64,000 nucleotides of DNA from Flavobacterium foetidum (lineage in GTDB: Bacteria; Bacteroidota; Bacteroidia; Flavobacteriales; Flavobacteriaceae). The notes beneath the pieces were generated by a model that did not search any database, was not told the DNA's origin, and saw only the letters and a list, made by a program, of their open reading frames with translations. The stretch is from NCBI RefSeq assembly GCF_004634245.1, contig NZ_SJTF01000012.1, positions 124,001 through 188,000 of the forward strand. Reading direction: 5' to 3'. Both the position numbers and the translations under genes were made by a program. Shown one piece after another: positions 42,944 to 51,982 of the stretch. The stretch's first letter is position 1. Each line of letters starts with the position of its first letter.

Positions 42944-43840
42944 AAAGTATCCCTGTTGTTTTCTTTTCTCCATCGCCGCTTCAGAACGTTTATCATCGAT
43001 TCTGGCTCCTCTTTCAGAAATGGTTGATGACCTGATTTCACCCACCACTTCTTCGATGGTTGCTGCGTAAGATTCAACTGCCGCTGTACAGCTCATATCT
43101 CCAACGGTTCTGAAGCGAACAATTCTTTCTTCGATTTGTTCGTCTTCTTCTTGGTACACAAAAGGAGAATGCGACCAGATTAAACCGTCTCTCAAAAAAA
43201 CTTTTCTTTTATGTGAGAAATAGATTGACGGAATCTCGATTTTTTCTTTTTCGATATAACTCCAAACATCTAATTCTGTCCAGTTTGAAATTGGGAAAAC
43301 ACGAACGTTTTGACCATTTTCAATTTTTCCATTCAAAATATCAAACAACTCAGGTCTTTGATTTTTTTCGTCCCATTGTCCGAAATCATCACGAACAGAG
43401 AAAATACGTTCTTTTGCTCTTGCTTTTTCTTCATCACGACGCGCACCACCAATACAAGCATCAAACTTAAATTCTTCAATGGCATCTAAAAGTGTTGTTG
43501 TTTGCAAGCTGTTTCTACTAGAATATTTTCCAGTTTCTTCCACTACTTTTCCTTCATCAATAGCATCCTGAACATTGCGAACGATTAACTCTAAACCTAA
43601 TTCTTCTACCAATTTATCTCTGAAAGCAATCGTTTCAGGGAAATTGTGTCCCGTATCAACGTGCAAAAGAGGAAACGGAATCTTAGCAGGGAAAAATGCT
43701 TTTTGCGCTAAACGCACCAACGTAATAGAATCTTTTCCTCCTGAGAAAAGTAAAACCGGTTTGTCAAACTGTGAAATTACTTCTCTGAAAATGTATATCG
43801 CTTCACTCTCTAAAGCGTTTGTTTTTAATACTGAACTCAT
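42941..43840 (-). CDS. cysD: Sulfate adenylyltransferase subunit 2
   Basis: The PP-loop ATPase subunit that forms APS from ATP and sulfate. The protein is 299 aa. The P-loop is LLFSGGKDSITLVRL, with LLHVDTGHNFPETIAFRD, ACIGGARRDEEKARAKERIFSVRD, and the C-terminal RRKQ/MEKRKQQGYF tail that matches the family. It is second in the operon after cysH (a gap of 233 nt with a repeat). The call is secure. Confidence 0.95.
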   Translation of the reverse strand: MSSVLKTNALESEAIYIFREVISQFDKPVLLFSGGKDSITLVRLAQKAFFPAKIPFPLLHVDTGHNFPETIAFRDKLVEELGLELIVRNVQDAIDEGKVVEETGKYSSRNSLQTTTLLDAIEEFKFDACIGGARRDEEKARAKERIFSVRDDFGQWDEKNQRPELFDILNGKIENGQNVRVFPISNWTELDVWSYIEKEKIEIPSIYFSHKRKVFLRDGLIWSHSPFVYQEEDEQIEERIVRFRTVGDMSCTAAVESYAATIEEVVGEIRSSTISERGARIDDKRSEAAMEKRKQQGYF

Positions 43841-44073
43841 TGTTTTTTTGTTTGATATTTTGTTGTGAAAATTTTGTTTCAGGTTTAAAGTTTCAAGTTT
43901 TTCGCCTAATCTAAAATCTCCACTCTTTATTCTATATTCTATTTAATTTTTTTCGAATAAAAACCTTTCGTTTCTTATCCACCTCTCCATCGGGTTAAAA
44001 CCCGACGCTACAATATGAATCGTTCCTTCGGAACTGAAAATCTATATTCTATATTCTCTTTACTCTTGCTTCT
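43841..44073. repeat. cysH-cysD gap with dispersed repeats
   Basis: A GTTTCAGGTTTAAAGTTTCAAG half-element lies at about 43876-43900, and TCGGGTTAAAACCCGACGCTACAATATG at 43988-44035, the same unit as at 37859-37907. There is no gene. Confidence 0.65.
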
Positions 44074-44784
44074 TTACTCTTTTTTCGCACTGTGAAGCCC
44101 ACACTCTTTATGGCTTGATTCCCACCACCATCTTCCGGCTCTGATGTCTTCTCCAGGGAAAATTGCTCTCGTACATGGTGCGCATCCAATGCTTACGAAA
44201 CCTTGTTTGTGTAAAGCATTTTGCGGAACATTGTTTTCAGACAAATACGTTTCAACTTCTTCTAAAGTCCATTTTAGTAACGGATTAAATTTGATGATTT
44301 CGAAGTTTCCGTCATATTCAAACAAACTTAAATCTTGTCTGTTTTCTGATTGCTCGGCTCTTAATCCTGTAATCCAAACAGCATTTCCTGCTAAAGCTTT
44401 TCGCAACGGAACCACTTTTCGAATAAAACAGCATTCTTTTCTATTTTCAACAGAATCGTAAAAGCTGTTTGGGCCCTTTTCCTGCAACAGTTTTTCTACT
44501 GATGCTGCTTCCGGAAAATAAACCTCGATTGGTCTTTTGTATTTTTTTAATGTTTTATGAAAAACATCATACGTTTCCTGAAATAATCTCCCTGTATCTA
44601 AGGTAAAAATGGTAATATCTGTATTACTTTTTGCAATGAAATCAGTAATCACCTGATCTTCCTGACCAAAAGAAGTCGAAAAAGTAACCTGATTTGGATA
44701 TTCCTTAGCCAAAAAACGCAAAGTTTCCTCCAAAGAGAAGTCTTTTGTTTTTTCTAATAAGGTCTGTACTATTGATAAACTCAT
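44074..44784 (-). CDS. cysH: Adenylyl-sulfate (APS) reductase, CysH family
   Basis: Reduces APS to sulfite using thioredoxin. The protein is 236 aa. The PP-loop-like STSFGQEDQVITDF and TLDTGRLFQETYDV lie near the start. The 4Fe-4S ligands typical of APS (not PAPS) reductases are present: CC at 118-119 and CAPC at 201-204. The catalytic ECGLH follows at 227-231. This, with the lack of an APS kinase gene in the operon, says sulfate goes APS to sulfite directly. It is the first gene of a seven-gene minus-strand operon with a promoter at 44839-44868 and an inferred operator at 44807-44830. Confidence 0.93.
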   Translation of the reverse strand: MSLSIVQTLLEKTKDFSLEETLRFLAKEYPNQVTFSTSFGQEDQVITDFIAKSNTDITIFTLDTGRLFQETYDVFHKTLKKYKRPIEVYFPEAASVEKLLQEKGPNSFYDSVENRKECCFIRKVVPLRKALAGNAVWITGLRAEQSENRQDLSLFEYDGNFEIIKFNPLLKWTLEEVETYLSENNVPQNALHKQGFVSIGCAPCTRAIFPGEDIRAGRWWWESSHKECGLHSAKKE

Positions 44785-44806
44785 TTTATTTTTTTTATTC
44801 TAAAAT

Positions 44807-44830
44807 CTATTACCCTATCGGCTTAGTAGA
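44807..44830 (-). promoter_or_regulatory. Putative Rrf2 operator, site A (before cysH)
   Basis: On the minus strand, TCTACTAAGCCGATAGGG, matching the shared motif ACTAAWTYGATAGGAT. It lies just downstream of the -7 element, over the expected start of transcription, a repressor position. Confidence 0.65.
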
Positions 44831-44838
44831 TTACTATG

Positions 44839-44868
44839 CAAAAGTAATACTTATTTATAAATTACAAA
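44839..44868 (-). promoter_or_regulatory. Promoter of the sulfate-assimilation operon
   Basis: On the minus strand, TTTG (44865-44868), 18 nt, TACTTTTG (44839-44846): a textbook Bacteroidota promoter about 55 nt upstream of cysH. Confidence 0.75.
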
Positions 44869-45032
44869 GCGATTTATGGATTTTTTTACTTTAAAAAACT
44901 GCTGAAATCCAAACAATTAGTACAAAACATACATTTAGCATTAAAAAATGACAACAAATCACAAAAGACATAATTAGTAATCTCCTGATAAACATTATTT
45001 TAAATAGCCGATTCAAATTATTTAACAAATAG

Positions 45033-45056
45033 TCTACCAAATCGATAGGATTATTA
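45033..45056 (+). promoter_or_regulatory. Putative Rrf2 operator, site B (before the TSUP gene)
   Basis: TCTACCAAATCGATAGGATT matches the shared motif. It lies over the -33 region, 12 nt upstream of the TATTTTTG -7 element at 45069-45076 of the permease gene. Confidence 0.65.
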
Positions 45057-45092
45057 TAAATTACTTCCTATTTTTGGCAAAAATTTTACTTT

Positions 45093-45875
45093 ATGGATTT
45101 TCAAATAGGTCTTGTAATTGCAGGTTTAGTTGTTGGGTTTATAGTTGGATTAACGGGTGTCGGTGGCGGTTCGCTTATGACTCCTATATTATTATATTTC
45201 GGAATCCCCCCAACAAAAGCCGTTGGAACCGATTTGCTTTACGCAGCATTTACAAAAGCTGGAGGCATATTTGTTCATAACAAAAAGGGCAATATCAACT
45301 GGAAAATTACTGGATGGCTTACATTAGGAAGTGTTCCTGCTGCATTGGTGACTCTATGGATCTTAAACAGCATTAAAACTGATATCGAAACTATAAATCG
45401 TGTTATTAAATACAGTTTAGGATGGGCTTTACTATTTACTTCTATTGCCATTATATTTAAAAAGAAACTTCTAAATTTTTCTCAAAAACACGCTGGAGAT
45501 AAATTTCACAGCGAAAGCACTACGCAAAATATGTTGACTATCGGTATTGGCGTTTTATTGGGAGCAACGGTTACCTTAACTTCTATTGGAGCTGGAGCGC
45601 TCGGAACCGTAACTTTGTTTTTCCTTTATCCGCTTTTGCCAACACCTCGTTTGGTTGGAACCGAAATTGCACATGCCGTTCCTTTAACGCTTGTTGCGGG
45701 AGTTGGACACGCTTCTATGGGAAATCTAGATTTAATTTTACTGGGACAATTATTACTGGGATCGTTACCTGGAATTTTTATTGGTAGTTTATTGAGTGGT
45801 AAAGTGCCTGATCAATTGCTTAGAAACGCAATAGCCGTAATGCTTTTTATGGTAGGGTATAAATTGATATTTTAA
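45093..45875 (+). CDS. TSUP family permease (sulfite/sulfonate or sulfate-related)
   Basis: An inner-membrane protein of 260 aa with about seven or eight membrane segments and the TSUP/TauE repeat motif: VGLTGVGGGSLMTPILLYFGIPPTKAVGTDL near the N-terminus and ATVTLTSIGAGALGTVTLFFLYPL in the second half. TSUP members move sulfite, sulfate, thiosulfate or sulfoacetate. The gene diverges from the sulfate-reduction operon and shares with it the motif inferred to be the Rrf2 operator, which supports sulfate uptake or sulfite handling. The direction of transport cannot be read from sequence. Confidence 0.88.
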   Translation: MDFQIGLVIAGLVVGFIVGLTGVGGGSLMTPILLYFGIPPTKAVGTDLLYAAFTKAGGIFVHNKKGNINWKITGWLTLGSVPAALVTLWILNSIKTDIETINRVIKYSLGWALLFTSIAIIFKKKLLNFSQKHAGDKFHSESTTQNMLTIGIGVLLGATVTLTSIGAGALGTVTLFFLYPLLPTPRLVGTEIAHAVPLTLVAGVGHASMGNLDLILLGQLLLGSLPGIFIGSLLSGKVPDQLLRNAIAVMLFMVGYKLIF

Positions 45876-45887
45876 GATATTTTTTTT

Positions 45888-45962
45888 ACCATATAAGTTA
45901 TATAAGTTCATTTAGACTTTGCGTAAAGACTTAATTAAATGGACTTATATAACTTATATGGT
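45888..45962. repeat. ACCATATAAGTTATATAAG inverted repeat, copy 1
   Basis: Arms of about 26 nt (ACCATATAAG...TTCATTT and its complement) with one mismatch surround a 23-nt centre. Related copies lie at 55280-55412 and 57263-57329. It sits between convergent genes and may double as a terminator. Confidence 0.8.
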
Positions 45963-45971
45963 TTATTCTTT

Positions 45972-46382
45972 TTAAAATGCTATATCAGCTAAAGAATTGC
46001 TTTCTAATATCTTAAGTGTATTATCTCTCACTTCTGTCATTAAGCGTCTTGCAGCACAGGTAGATTCATCATCACAGTCGTCGCATCTTTCGTAGAAATT
46101 ATGACTGGCACACGGAAGAAGTGCAATTGGCCCTTCTAAAATTCGATAGACCTTGGCCATACTGATATCTTTTGGATCTTTTATCAAATAGTAACCACCG
46201 CCTTTTCCTTTTTTGGCTCCAAGAAAACCAGAATTTCTCAGCAATAACAAAATACTTTCCAGAAATTTGATTGAAATATGTTCACTTTTAGCGATTTCAG
46301 CAATTTGTACAGGTTCATTATTTTCTCGTCTGGCCAGATAGGTTAAAGCTTTTATTCCGTATTTCGTTTTCTTTGAAAGCAT
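45972..46382 (-). CDS. Rrf2 family transcriptional regulator with four cysteines
   Basis: A protein of 136 aa. The winged HTH (MLSKKTKYGIKALTYLARR, IAKSEHISIKFLESILLLLR, GKGGGYYLIKDP) is standard Rrf2. The C-terminal part has Cys at 91, 100, 103 and 109, a spacing that could hold an Fe-S cluster, as in IscR/NsrR, although CymR-type cysteine regulators are Rrf2 proteins without a cluster. Position and the motif at four sulfur-related places make it the likely regulator of sulfate assimilation; one of the sites (46519-46542) lies about 140 nt before its own start, which suggests autoregulation. The ligand (cysteine, O-acetylserine or a cluster) is unknown. Confidence 0.9.
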   Translation of the reverse strand: MLSKKTKYGIKALTYLARRENNEPVQIAEIAKSEHISIKFLESILLLLRNSGFLGAKKGKGGGYYLIKDPKDISMAKVYRILEGPIALLPCASHNFYERCDDCDDESTCAARRLMTEVRDNTLKILESNSLADIAF

Positions 46383-46518
46383 TTTTACATTTTAGATTGC
46401 AGTTCCCTTAATTATCGGATGGATTTCGGATTATTTCCCTTAATCAAACTACCACAAATTATTATAGAACAAAAATAGGCTTTTTAAATGAAAAATGACA
46501 GAATTAAAAGTTAAATTC

Positions 46519-46542
46519 TACTAATCCTATCAAATTACTTCA
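46519..46542 (-). promoter_or_regulatory. Putative Rrf2 operator, site C (before the Rrf2 gene)
   Basis: On the minus strand, GTAATTTGATAGGATTAGTA. It overlaps the stop codon of the RDD gene and lies about 140 nt upstream of the Rrf2 start. Confidence 0.5.
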
Positions 46543-47036
46543 GTTTCTCCGATTAAATTGAATTCGTAAAAATTTTTAACTTCTTCATCCAAAGCTTTTT
46601 TATTGACTACATAAGTCCCCGGAATCGAGTCATGCCAGCCTCTGCTTGAACTCGACAAGAAAGTAAGCGCGTCAAAAGGAATTATCCTGCAAAGACTTCT
46701 TTTAAATATTGTCCCGAAAGATGGCTTTACACCATTTTCGTCTACGACAACCGTCCCTGTTATCAATTTGCCAAAAGAACGCCCAAGAAGACCTTCGGTG
46801 ATTGTGTAATACGTAACTGCAATCAAAATGAAAAGCAGCCTTCCTTCTAAGTCACCAATATTATCAAGCCAGATTAATAATCCGTTTAGACCAAAAAGGC
46901 TTGCTATGATTGCCATGACGAAGCCAAAAATAAATACCAATATAAGGATAAAAATATTATCTAATAGGTAGTTTACAAATCGTACTGCTCCCGACACCAA
47001 TAGTTTTTCGTCTAAAACATAAGTAGATTTATTCAT
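46530..47036 (-). CDS. RDD family membrane protein
   Basis: A protein of 168 aa. The first membrane segment opens with the Arg-Asp signature in AVRFVNYLLDNIFILILVFIFG (R and D conserved), a second segment lies at about 67-80, and a GRSFGKLITGTVVVDENG loop is followed by the third part with RRSLCR-like FKRSLCRIIPFD. RDD proteins have been linked to ion or small-molecule transport, but most are of unknown function. It lies upstream of the Rrf2 gene on the same strand; there is no clear tie to sulfur metabolism. Confidence 0.82.
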   Translation of the reverse strand: MNKSTYVLDEKLLVSGAVRFVNYLLDNIFILILVFIFGFVMAIIASLFGLNGLLIWLDNIGDLEGRLLFILIAVTYYTITEGLLGRSFGKLITGTVVVDENGVKPSFGTIFKRSLCRIIPFDALTFLSSSSRGWHDSIPGTYVVNKKALDEEVKNFYEFNLIGETEVI

Positions 47037-47206
47037 GTTTGTTATAATTTTAAGGTTAGTAATTTATTTAGGTTGTTTGGTGACAAAAATATACTTTTTA
47101 CCTATACAAACAACAAAACAAAAAACGATTTTTAACAGTAATAAATTTACAGTTAAAAATCGTTTCTTTATAGTAAGTAATTGAAATCTAAAGATAAAAC
47201 CTAAAT

Positions 47207-48379
47207 CTAATTAAGCGCTTGCTTCAAATCTGCTATAACATCTTCTACAGTTTCCAAACCTACCGATACACGAACCAAACCTTGTGTGATTCCAACAGCC
47301 AATTGATCTTCTTCAGACAACTTACTGTGCGTTGTAGATGCAGGATGCGTTACAATTGTTCTGGTATCTCCTATATTAGCTGATAGCGAGCAGAGTTTAA
47401 TTGAATTCAGGAATTTTCTTCCAGCTTCGATACCGCCTTTAATTTCGAATGCAATAATGTTTCCACCTGCCTTCATCTGTTTTTTTGCAATTTCATATTG
47501 CGGATGCGATTTCAAAAACGGATATTTTACGCTGTTTACGTTTGGATGACTTTCTAAAAACTCCGCTACTTTTAAAGCGTTTTCACAATGTCTATCAACA
47601 CGAACTGCCAATGTTTCTAAACTTTTTGAAAGAACCCAAGCATTAAATGGCGCTAAAGCAGGCCCTGTATTTCTAGAAAACAAATAAATCTGTCTTATCA
47701 AATCTGCTTTTCCAACCGTTACGCCGCCTAAAACACGTCCTTGTCCGTCGATTAATTTTGTTGCAGAATGAATTACCAAATGTGCTCCAAATTTAATTGG
47801 CTGTTGTAAATATGGCGTTGCAAAACAGTTGTCGATAATTAAAATCAAGTTGTGTTTTTTAGCAATATTCCCCAGCAATTCTAAATCGATAACATCTACT
47901 CCTGGATTTGTTGGAGATTCGGCGTATAATATTTTAGTATTTGGTTTGATAAAACTTTCGATTGTTTCTGGTTTGCTTATCTCAAAATAAGAAGTTTCGA
48001 TATTCCATTTCGGGAAATACGTCATAAACAAAGCATGAGTAGAGCCAAAAACACTGCTCGCAGAAACGATATGATCTCCCGCATCTAATAAGGCCGCAAA
48101 TGTTGAATAAACCGCCGCCATTCCGGTTGCAAAAGCATAACCAGACTCAGCACCTTCCATTTTACAAATCTTATCTACAAATTCTGTAGTATTCGGATTG
48201 CTGAAACGGCTGTAAATATTTCTTTCTTTTTCTTCTGTAAAAGAAGCACGCATGTCTTCGGCATCTTCAAATACAAAACTTGAGGATAAGTATAATGGCA
48301 CCGAATGCTCTAAATATTGTGATCTTTCTAATTGTGTTCTAATGGCCTGTGTTTCAAAACCAAATTCTTCTGTATTCAT
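47207..48379 (-). CDS. Cys/Met metabolism PLP enzyme, MetB/MetZ-like
   Basis: A protein of 390 aa, fold-type I. The PLP lysine is in VIHSATKLIDGQGRVLGG, the phosphate loop in ATGMAAVYSTFAALL, with YSRFSNPNTTEF and the C-terminal LVRVSVGLETVEDVIADL of the family. It could be cystathionine gamma-synthase or O-succinyl/O-acetylhomoserine sulfhydrylase; given metX (acetyl branch) and metY in the same window, a second sulfhydrylase or a cystathionine-forming enzyme is most likely. An OsmC-like gene lies upstream on the same strand after 121 nt. The exact substrate is not decided by sequence. Confidence 0.85.
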   Translation of the reverse strand: MNTEEFGFETQAIRTQLERSQYLEHSVPLYLSSSFVFEDAEDMRASFTEEKERNIYSRFSNPNTTEFVDKICKMEGAESGYAFATGMAAVYSTFAALLDAGDHIVSASSVFGSTHALFMTYFPKWNIETSYFEISKPETIESFIKPNTKILYAESPTNPGVDVIDLELLGNIAKKHNLILIIDNCFATPYLQQPIKFGAHLVIHSATKLIDGQGRVLGGVTVGKADLIRQIYLFSRNTGPALAPFNAWVLSKSLETLAVRVDRHCENALKVAEFLESHPNVNSVKYPFLKSHPQYEIAKKQMKAGGNIIAFEIKGGIEAGRKFLNSIKLCSLSANIGDTRTIVTHPASTTHSKLSEEDQLAVGITQGLVRVSVGLETVEDVIADLKQALN

Positions 48380-48500
48380 TGTGTTGTTTTTTGTTTTTTT
48401 GTTTGAAGTTTCAGGTTTAATGTTTCAAGTTATTACTAAACTTAAAATTCAAACTATCTAAAGAAATTTTCTAATTTCCTTAATTGACTAATTATCTAAT

Positions 48501-48926
48501 TTACAAAGCCTCGTTATTCAAGACAACTTTATAGCTAATGGTTGCTGTCGGCTCTACTGTTTTGGCAACTGAACAATATTTCTCGAAAGAAAGTTGCGCC
48601 GCCTTTTTGGCTTTTTCCGGATTGATTTCTCCTTCTAAGTAGAAAACCACATCGATTTCTTTAAAAGGTTTTGCTTCCTCAATCTGAACGCGTGTTCCTT
48701 CGACCTCAGCGTTAAAAGAAGTAATCTCCTGACGCTGTTTTTTTAAAATCGAAATCATATCAATAGCACTGCATCCTGCAACTCCCATTAAAACCAATTC
48801 CATTGGACTTGCACCTAAATCGCTTCCGCCAAATTCGGCTCTGCTATCAACGTCAACTACGTGTCCGCGTTCATTTTTTACTTTAAAATGAAATGCGTCA
48901 TTTACTCTGTTTAAAGTTACTTTCAT
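48501..48926 (-). CDS. OsmC family protein (peroxiredoxin-like)
   Basis: A protein of 141 aa. The two redox cysteines of the OsmC/Ohr superfamily are present in VAGCSAIDMISILKKQRQ and FEKYCSVAKTV. The N-terminal GGSDLGASPMELVLMGVAG is the usual region ahead of the first Cys. It most resembles the YhfA-like branch rather than Ohr. It is expected to detoxify organic or lipid hydroperoxides with a thiol donor. It sits between the MetB-like gene and a secreted hypothetical gene. Confidence 0.88.
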   Translation of the reverse strand: MKVTLNRVNDAFHFKVKNERGHVVDVDSRAEFGGSDLGASPMELVLMGVAGCSAIDMISILKKQRQEITSFNAEVEGTRVQIEEAKPFKEIDVVFYLEGEINPEKAKKAAQLSFEKYCSVAKTVEPTATISYKVVLNNEAL

Positions 48927-48942
48927 GGTATTTATTCCTAAG

Positions 48943-49500
48943 TTATTTGTCTTTTTTATCTAATTTATTCCAATATTCTAAAACCTGTTTTTTAGATTCT
49001 TCATCCAATGCTTTAAAATTATCAGAGAATTTGTCTGTTCCAAAATTATCCGAAACACTAGATTCTATAGTATATATCTTATCTTTTTGAGTAAAAATCA
49101 AATGAACTGATTGTTGTTTAAAAGCGGCATCATATAATCCGTAAATAAAAAGAGCGTCAACACTTTTGTCTTTATTATAATCTCCAAAAGCTTTTCGGCT
49201 TCCCCAAGACGAAATAATTCCGTTATGATTTACTTCTAAAATTGATTTTAAAACCCATTTACCATTCTCTTTTGTGAACCTTTGAAAATACATTTTATCA
49301 GGAACAGCATTTTTTTCAATCTTAGAAAAAATAAAAACATTATCCTCATTTCCAACAGAACTTACCTCGTCAATCTGAATTGCTCTAATTCCTTTATAAG
49401 GAAAAACATCCTGAGTATAACTGTCTTTATTCCTGATAACATTAGAAATCTGGGCAATGATACTATTTGAAACCAACAATAAAACAAAAATCTTTTTCAT
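48943..49500 (-). CDS. Hypothetical exported protein
   Basis: A protein of 185 aa with an N-terminal signal peptide (MKKIFVLLLVSNSIIAQ, cleavage near residue 17). The mature part has beta-propeller-like fragments (VFIFSKIEKNAV, KAFGDYNKDKSVDALFIYGLY) with an FG-GAP-like DYNKDKSVDALF. The C-terminus is a charged helix (KDLD...KKDK). It ends 16 nt from the OsmC-like start and is likely co-transcribed with it. No specific function is recognised. Confidence 0.65.
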   Translation of the reverse strand: MKKIFVLLLVSNSIIAQISNVIRNKDSYTQDVFPYKGIRAIQIDEVSSVGNEDNVFIFSKIEKNAVPDKMYFQRFTKENGKWVLKSILEVNHNGIISSWGSRKAFGDYNKDKSVDALFIYGLYDAAFKQQSVHLIFTQKDKIYTIESSVSDNFGTDKFSDNFKALDEESKKQVLEYWNKLDKKDK

Positions 49501-49566
49501 ACTTTTAAAACTATTTAATCAAACTGCGAATTTAAGATTTTTCTTTCTTTTGTTGCGCTTTTAAAA

Positions 49567-51981
49567 TTATCCTTTGTCCGACAATCTCAAAATATCTCCA
49601 AAAACTCCTCTTGCCGTTACTGCAGAACCTGCACCAGCACCTTGAATAACGATCGGACGGTCTCCGTAAGATTCTGTGTAAATTTCGAAGAACGAATCAG
49701 AACCTTTTAGCCCGCCTAAAGCTGTATCTGACGGAACAGAAACTAATTTTACTTCCAAATTTCCTTTGTCATTCTGCAAATCTCCAGACAATTCACCAAT
49801 GTATCTCAATACGTGATTTGGCTGTTGTTCTGCTTTTATTTTCTCGTAAATTGGGTCAAATTCTTTTAGCTTTGACAAGAAATCGGCAACATTTCCTTCA
49901 CGTAAGTGCTCTGGAATAAGATTCTGAATTGCTATTTCTTCAAACTCGTTCTGCAAATCCAATTCTCTTGCCAAAATCAATAATTTTCTACCAACGTCAT
50001 TTCCGCATAAATCTTCACGCGGATCTGGTTCTGTATATCCATTGTCAATTGCTTCCTGCAAGATTTCGCTGAAAGGCGCATCTTTTGCAGAGAAATTATT
50101 AAATAAATAACTCAATGTCCCAGAGAAAACTCCTTTAATTTTTGTGATATTTTCTCCTGAAAGGTGCAATAATTTAATCGTGTCGATTAACGGTAATCCT
50201 GCTCCAACATTGGTTTCGTATAAATAATTCTTTTGGTTTTCCTCCAAAGCTCTTCTGATTTCTTTGTAAAAACCATAACTTAATGTATTGGCTACTTTAT
50301 TAGAAGAAATCAAATCGAAACTGCTTTCTATAAGCGAAATATAATTTTCTACAAACGACGCACTTGCAGTGTTGTCAATTGCAATTAAGTTTTCTAAATG
50401 ATGCTCATTTGCGTAAGCAATAACATCGTTAATAGTATATTCTCTTCCTTCTTTCTGAATTTCATTTTTCCAGTCAGCTGTTGCTCCGTTTTTATTTAAA
50501 AGCACTTTTTTAGAATTTGCTATAGCAAAAACATTCAGTTTTACGCCTTTACGTTTCTCGATTGCGGCTGCAGATTCTAAAATCTGATTGATTAAAGTAC
50601 CGCCAACCAATCCGTGACCGAAAATCGCAATGTTGATTTTTTTAGAAACTCCGAAAATTTCACCATGAATTACACTCAACGCTCTATTTAGTTCTGATTT
50701 TTTCACCACCAAACTCACGTTTTTACCCGTAACTGTATTGTTGAATAAAATCGGAACAATTTTATTTTTGATTAAAGCCGTGTAAGGTTTATGGAAAGTG
50801 CTCAAATCCTGACCAATAATCGAAATAACCGAAACATTATCGGTAACCGTAATCTGGTTTACATCTTTCGAGTAAAAATCATTTTCAAATTCTTTTTCCA
50901 ATTCCACCATAGCTGTTGTTGCTTTTTCTGTAGCCACAACCAACCCGATTCCTCTCTCTGAAGAACCTTGTGAAATAATACTGACCGAAATATTATTATC
51001 TCCCATAACCTTAAAGATACGGGCATCTACTCCGGCTTTTCCGAGCAATCCGCGTCCTTCAAGATTTACAAGCGAAACGTTTTCTAAAACAGAAAGCGTT
51101 TTGATTCCTTCTTTTGTGGAATCTGAAGTAATTAAAGTTCCTCTATTTTCGTGGTTGAATGTATTTAAAATTCGAAGCGGAATATTTTTTTCTAGTAACG
51201 GAATAATCGTTTTGGCATGAAGGATTGTTGCTCCAAAATTGGCCAATTCGTTTGCTTCATTAAAAGATAAAAATTCGATTTTTTTGGCATCTGCAACCAA
51301 ATCCGGATTTGCGGTATAAATTCCGTCAACATGCGTGAAGTTTTGTAATTCTTCAGCATTTAAATAGTTTGCAATCAAAGAAGCGGTATAATTACTTCCG
51401 TTTCTTCCTAAAGTTGTGGTGTCGTTGTTGTTGTTTGAACCAATGAAACCTGTTACGATATTTACGGTTTTCCCGTTATGTTCCTTAAAATAATTGATTA
51501 CGTTTTTCTTCGAAAGTTGCTCTAAAGGCTGAGCATCGCCAAATTTCGAGTCTGTCTTTAACAAATGTCTTGTATCGACAAAATTGGCCGGAATTCCTTT
51601 TTCTTTCAGAATAGCGGTCAATAATTTGGCAGAAAGCAATTCTCCTTTAGACAAAATCTGGTCTTTAATTTTGTTGCTGTAATCTCCAATAAGGCTAACG
51701 CCTTCAAAAAGCTTATCCAGAACATTGAACTCTTCTGACAAATCTACATGAGGATAATCTGAAATCTGATACTTTTTAAAGTTTTCAAGCAATTCTTTGT
51801 AGCTGCCGTTTTTTGCAGCGATGCTCAAGATAAATTCTAGTTCGTCTGTAGCATTTCCGCGTGCAGAAACCACAACAGCAATCTGCTCGCCCTGATTTAC
51901 TTTATCTGTAATAATTGAGACAACCTTGTTAAGTCCTTCTCCGTTTGATAGTGATTTACCTCCAAATTTTAATACTTTCAT
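49567..51981 (-). CDS. thrA: Bifunctional aspartokinase/homoserine dehydrogenase
   Basis: A protein of 804 aa. The N-terminal aspartokinase has KFGGKSLSNGEG and the FTHVDGIYTANPDLV region; then come ACT regulatory domains (VSLVNLEGRGLLG and SVISIIGQDLST); and the C-terminal homoserine dehydrogenase starts at about 465 with IFGHGLVGGTL, NVGAGLP, GVFSGTLSYLF, GYTEPDPREDLCGND and GAGAGSAVTARGVFGD. All catalytic motifs are intact, in contrast to the paralogue at 54165-55253. It overlaps metX in spacing (gap of 1 nt) and so is co-transcribed with it below the SAM-I riboswitch; it feeds homoserine to MetX. Feedback by Thr or Lys through the ACT domains is likely. Confidence 0.95.
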   Translation of the reverse strand: MKVLKFGGKSLSNGEGLNKVVSIITDKVNQGEQIAVVVSARGNATDELEFILSIAAKNGSYKELLENFKKYQISDYPHVDLSEEFNVLDKLFEGVSLIGDYSNKIKDQILSKGELLSAKLLTAILKEKGIPANFVDTRHLLKTDSKFGDAQPLEQLSKKNVINYFKEHNGKTVNIVTGFIGSNNNNDTTTLGRNGSNYTASLIANYLNAEELQNFTHVDGIYTANPDLVADAKKIEFLSFNEANELANFGATILHAKTIIPLLEKNIPLRILNTFNHENRGTLITSDSTKEGIKTLSVLENVSLVNLEGRGLLGKAGVDARIFKVMGDNNISVSIISQGSSERGIGLVVATEKATTAMVELEKEFENDFYSKDVNQITVTDNVSVISIIGQDLSTFHKPYTALIKNKIVPILFNNTVTGKNVSLVVKKSELNRALSVIHGEIFGVSKKINIAIFGHGLVGGTLINQILESAAAIEKRKGVKLNVFAIANSKKVLLNKNGATADWKNEIQKEGREYTINDVIAYANEHHLENLIAIDNTASASFVENYISLIESSFDLISSNKVANTLSYGFYKEIRRALEENQKNYLYETNVGAGLPLIDTIKLLHLSGENITKIKGVFSGTLSYLFNNFSAKDAPFSEILQEAIDNGYTEPDPREDLCGNDVGRKLLILARELDLQNEFEEIAIQNLIPEHLREGNVADFLSKLKEFDPIYEKIKAEQQPNHVLRYIGELSGDLQNDKGNLEVKLVSVPSDTALGGLKGSDSFFEIYTESYGDRPIVIQGAGAGSAVTARGVFGDILRLSDKG

Positions 51982-51982
51982 T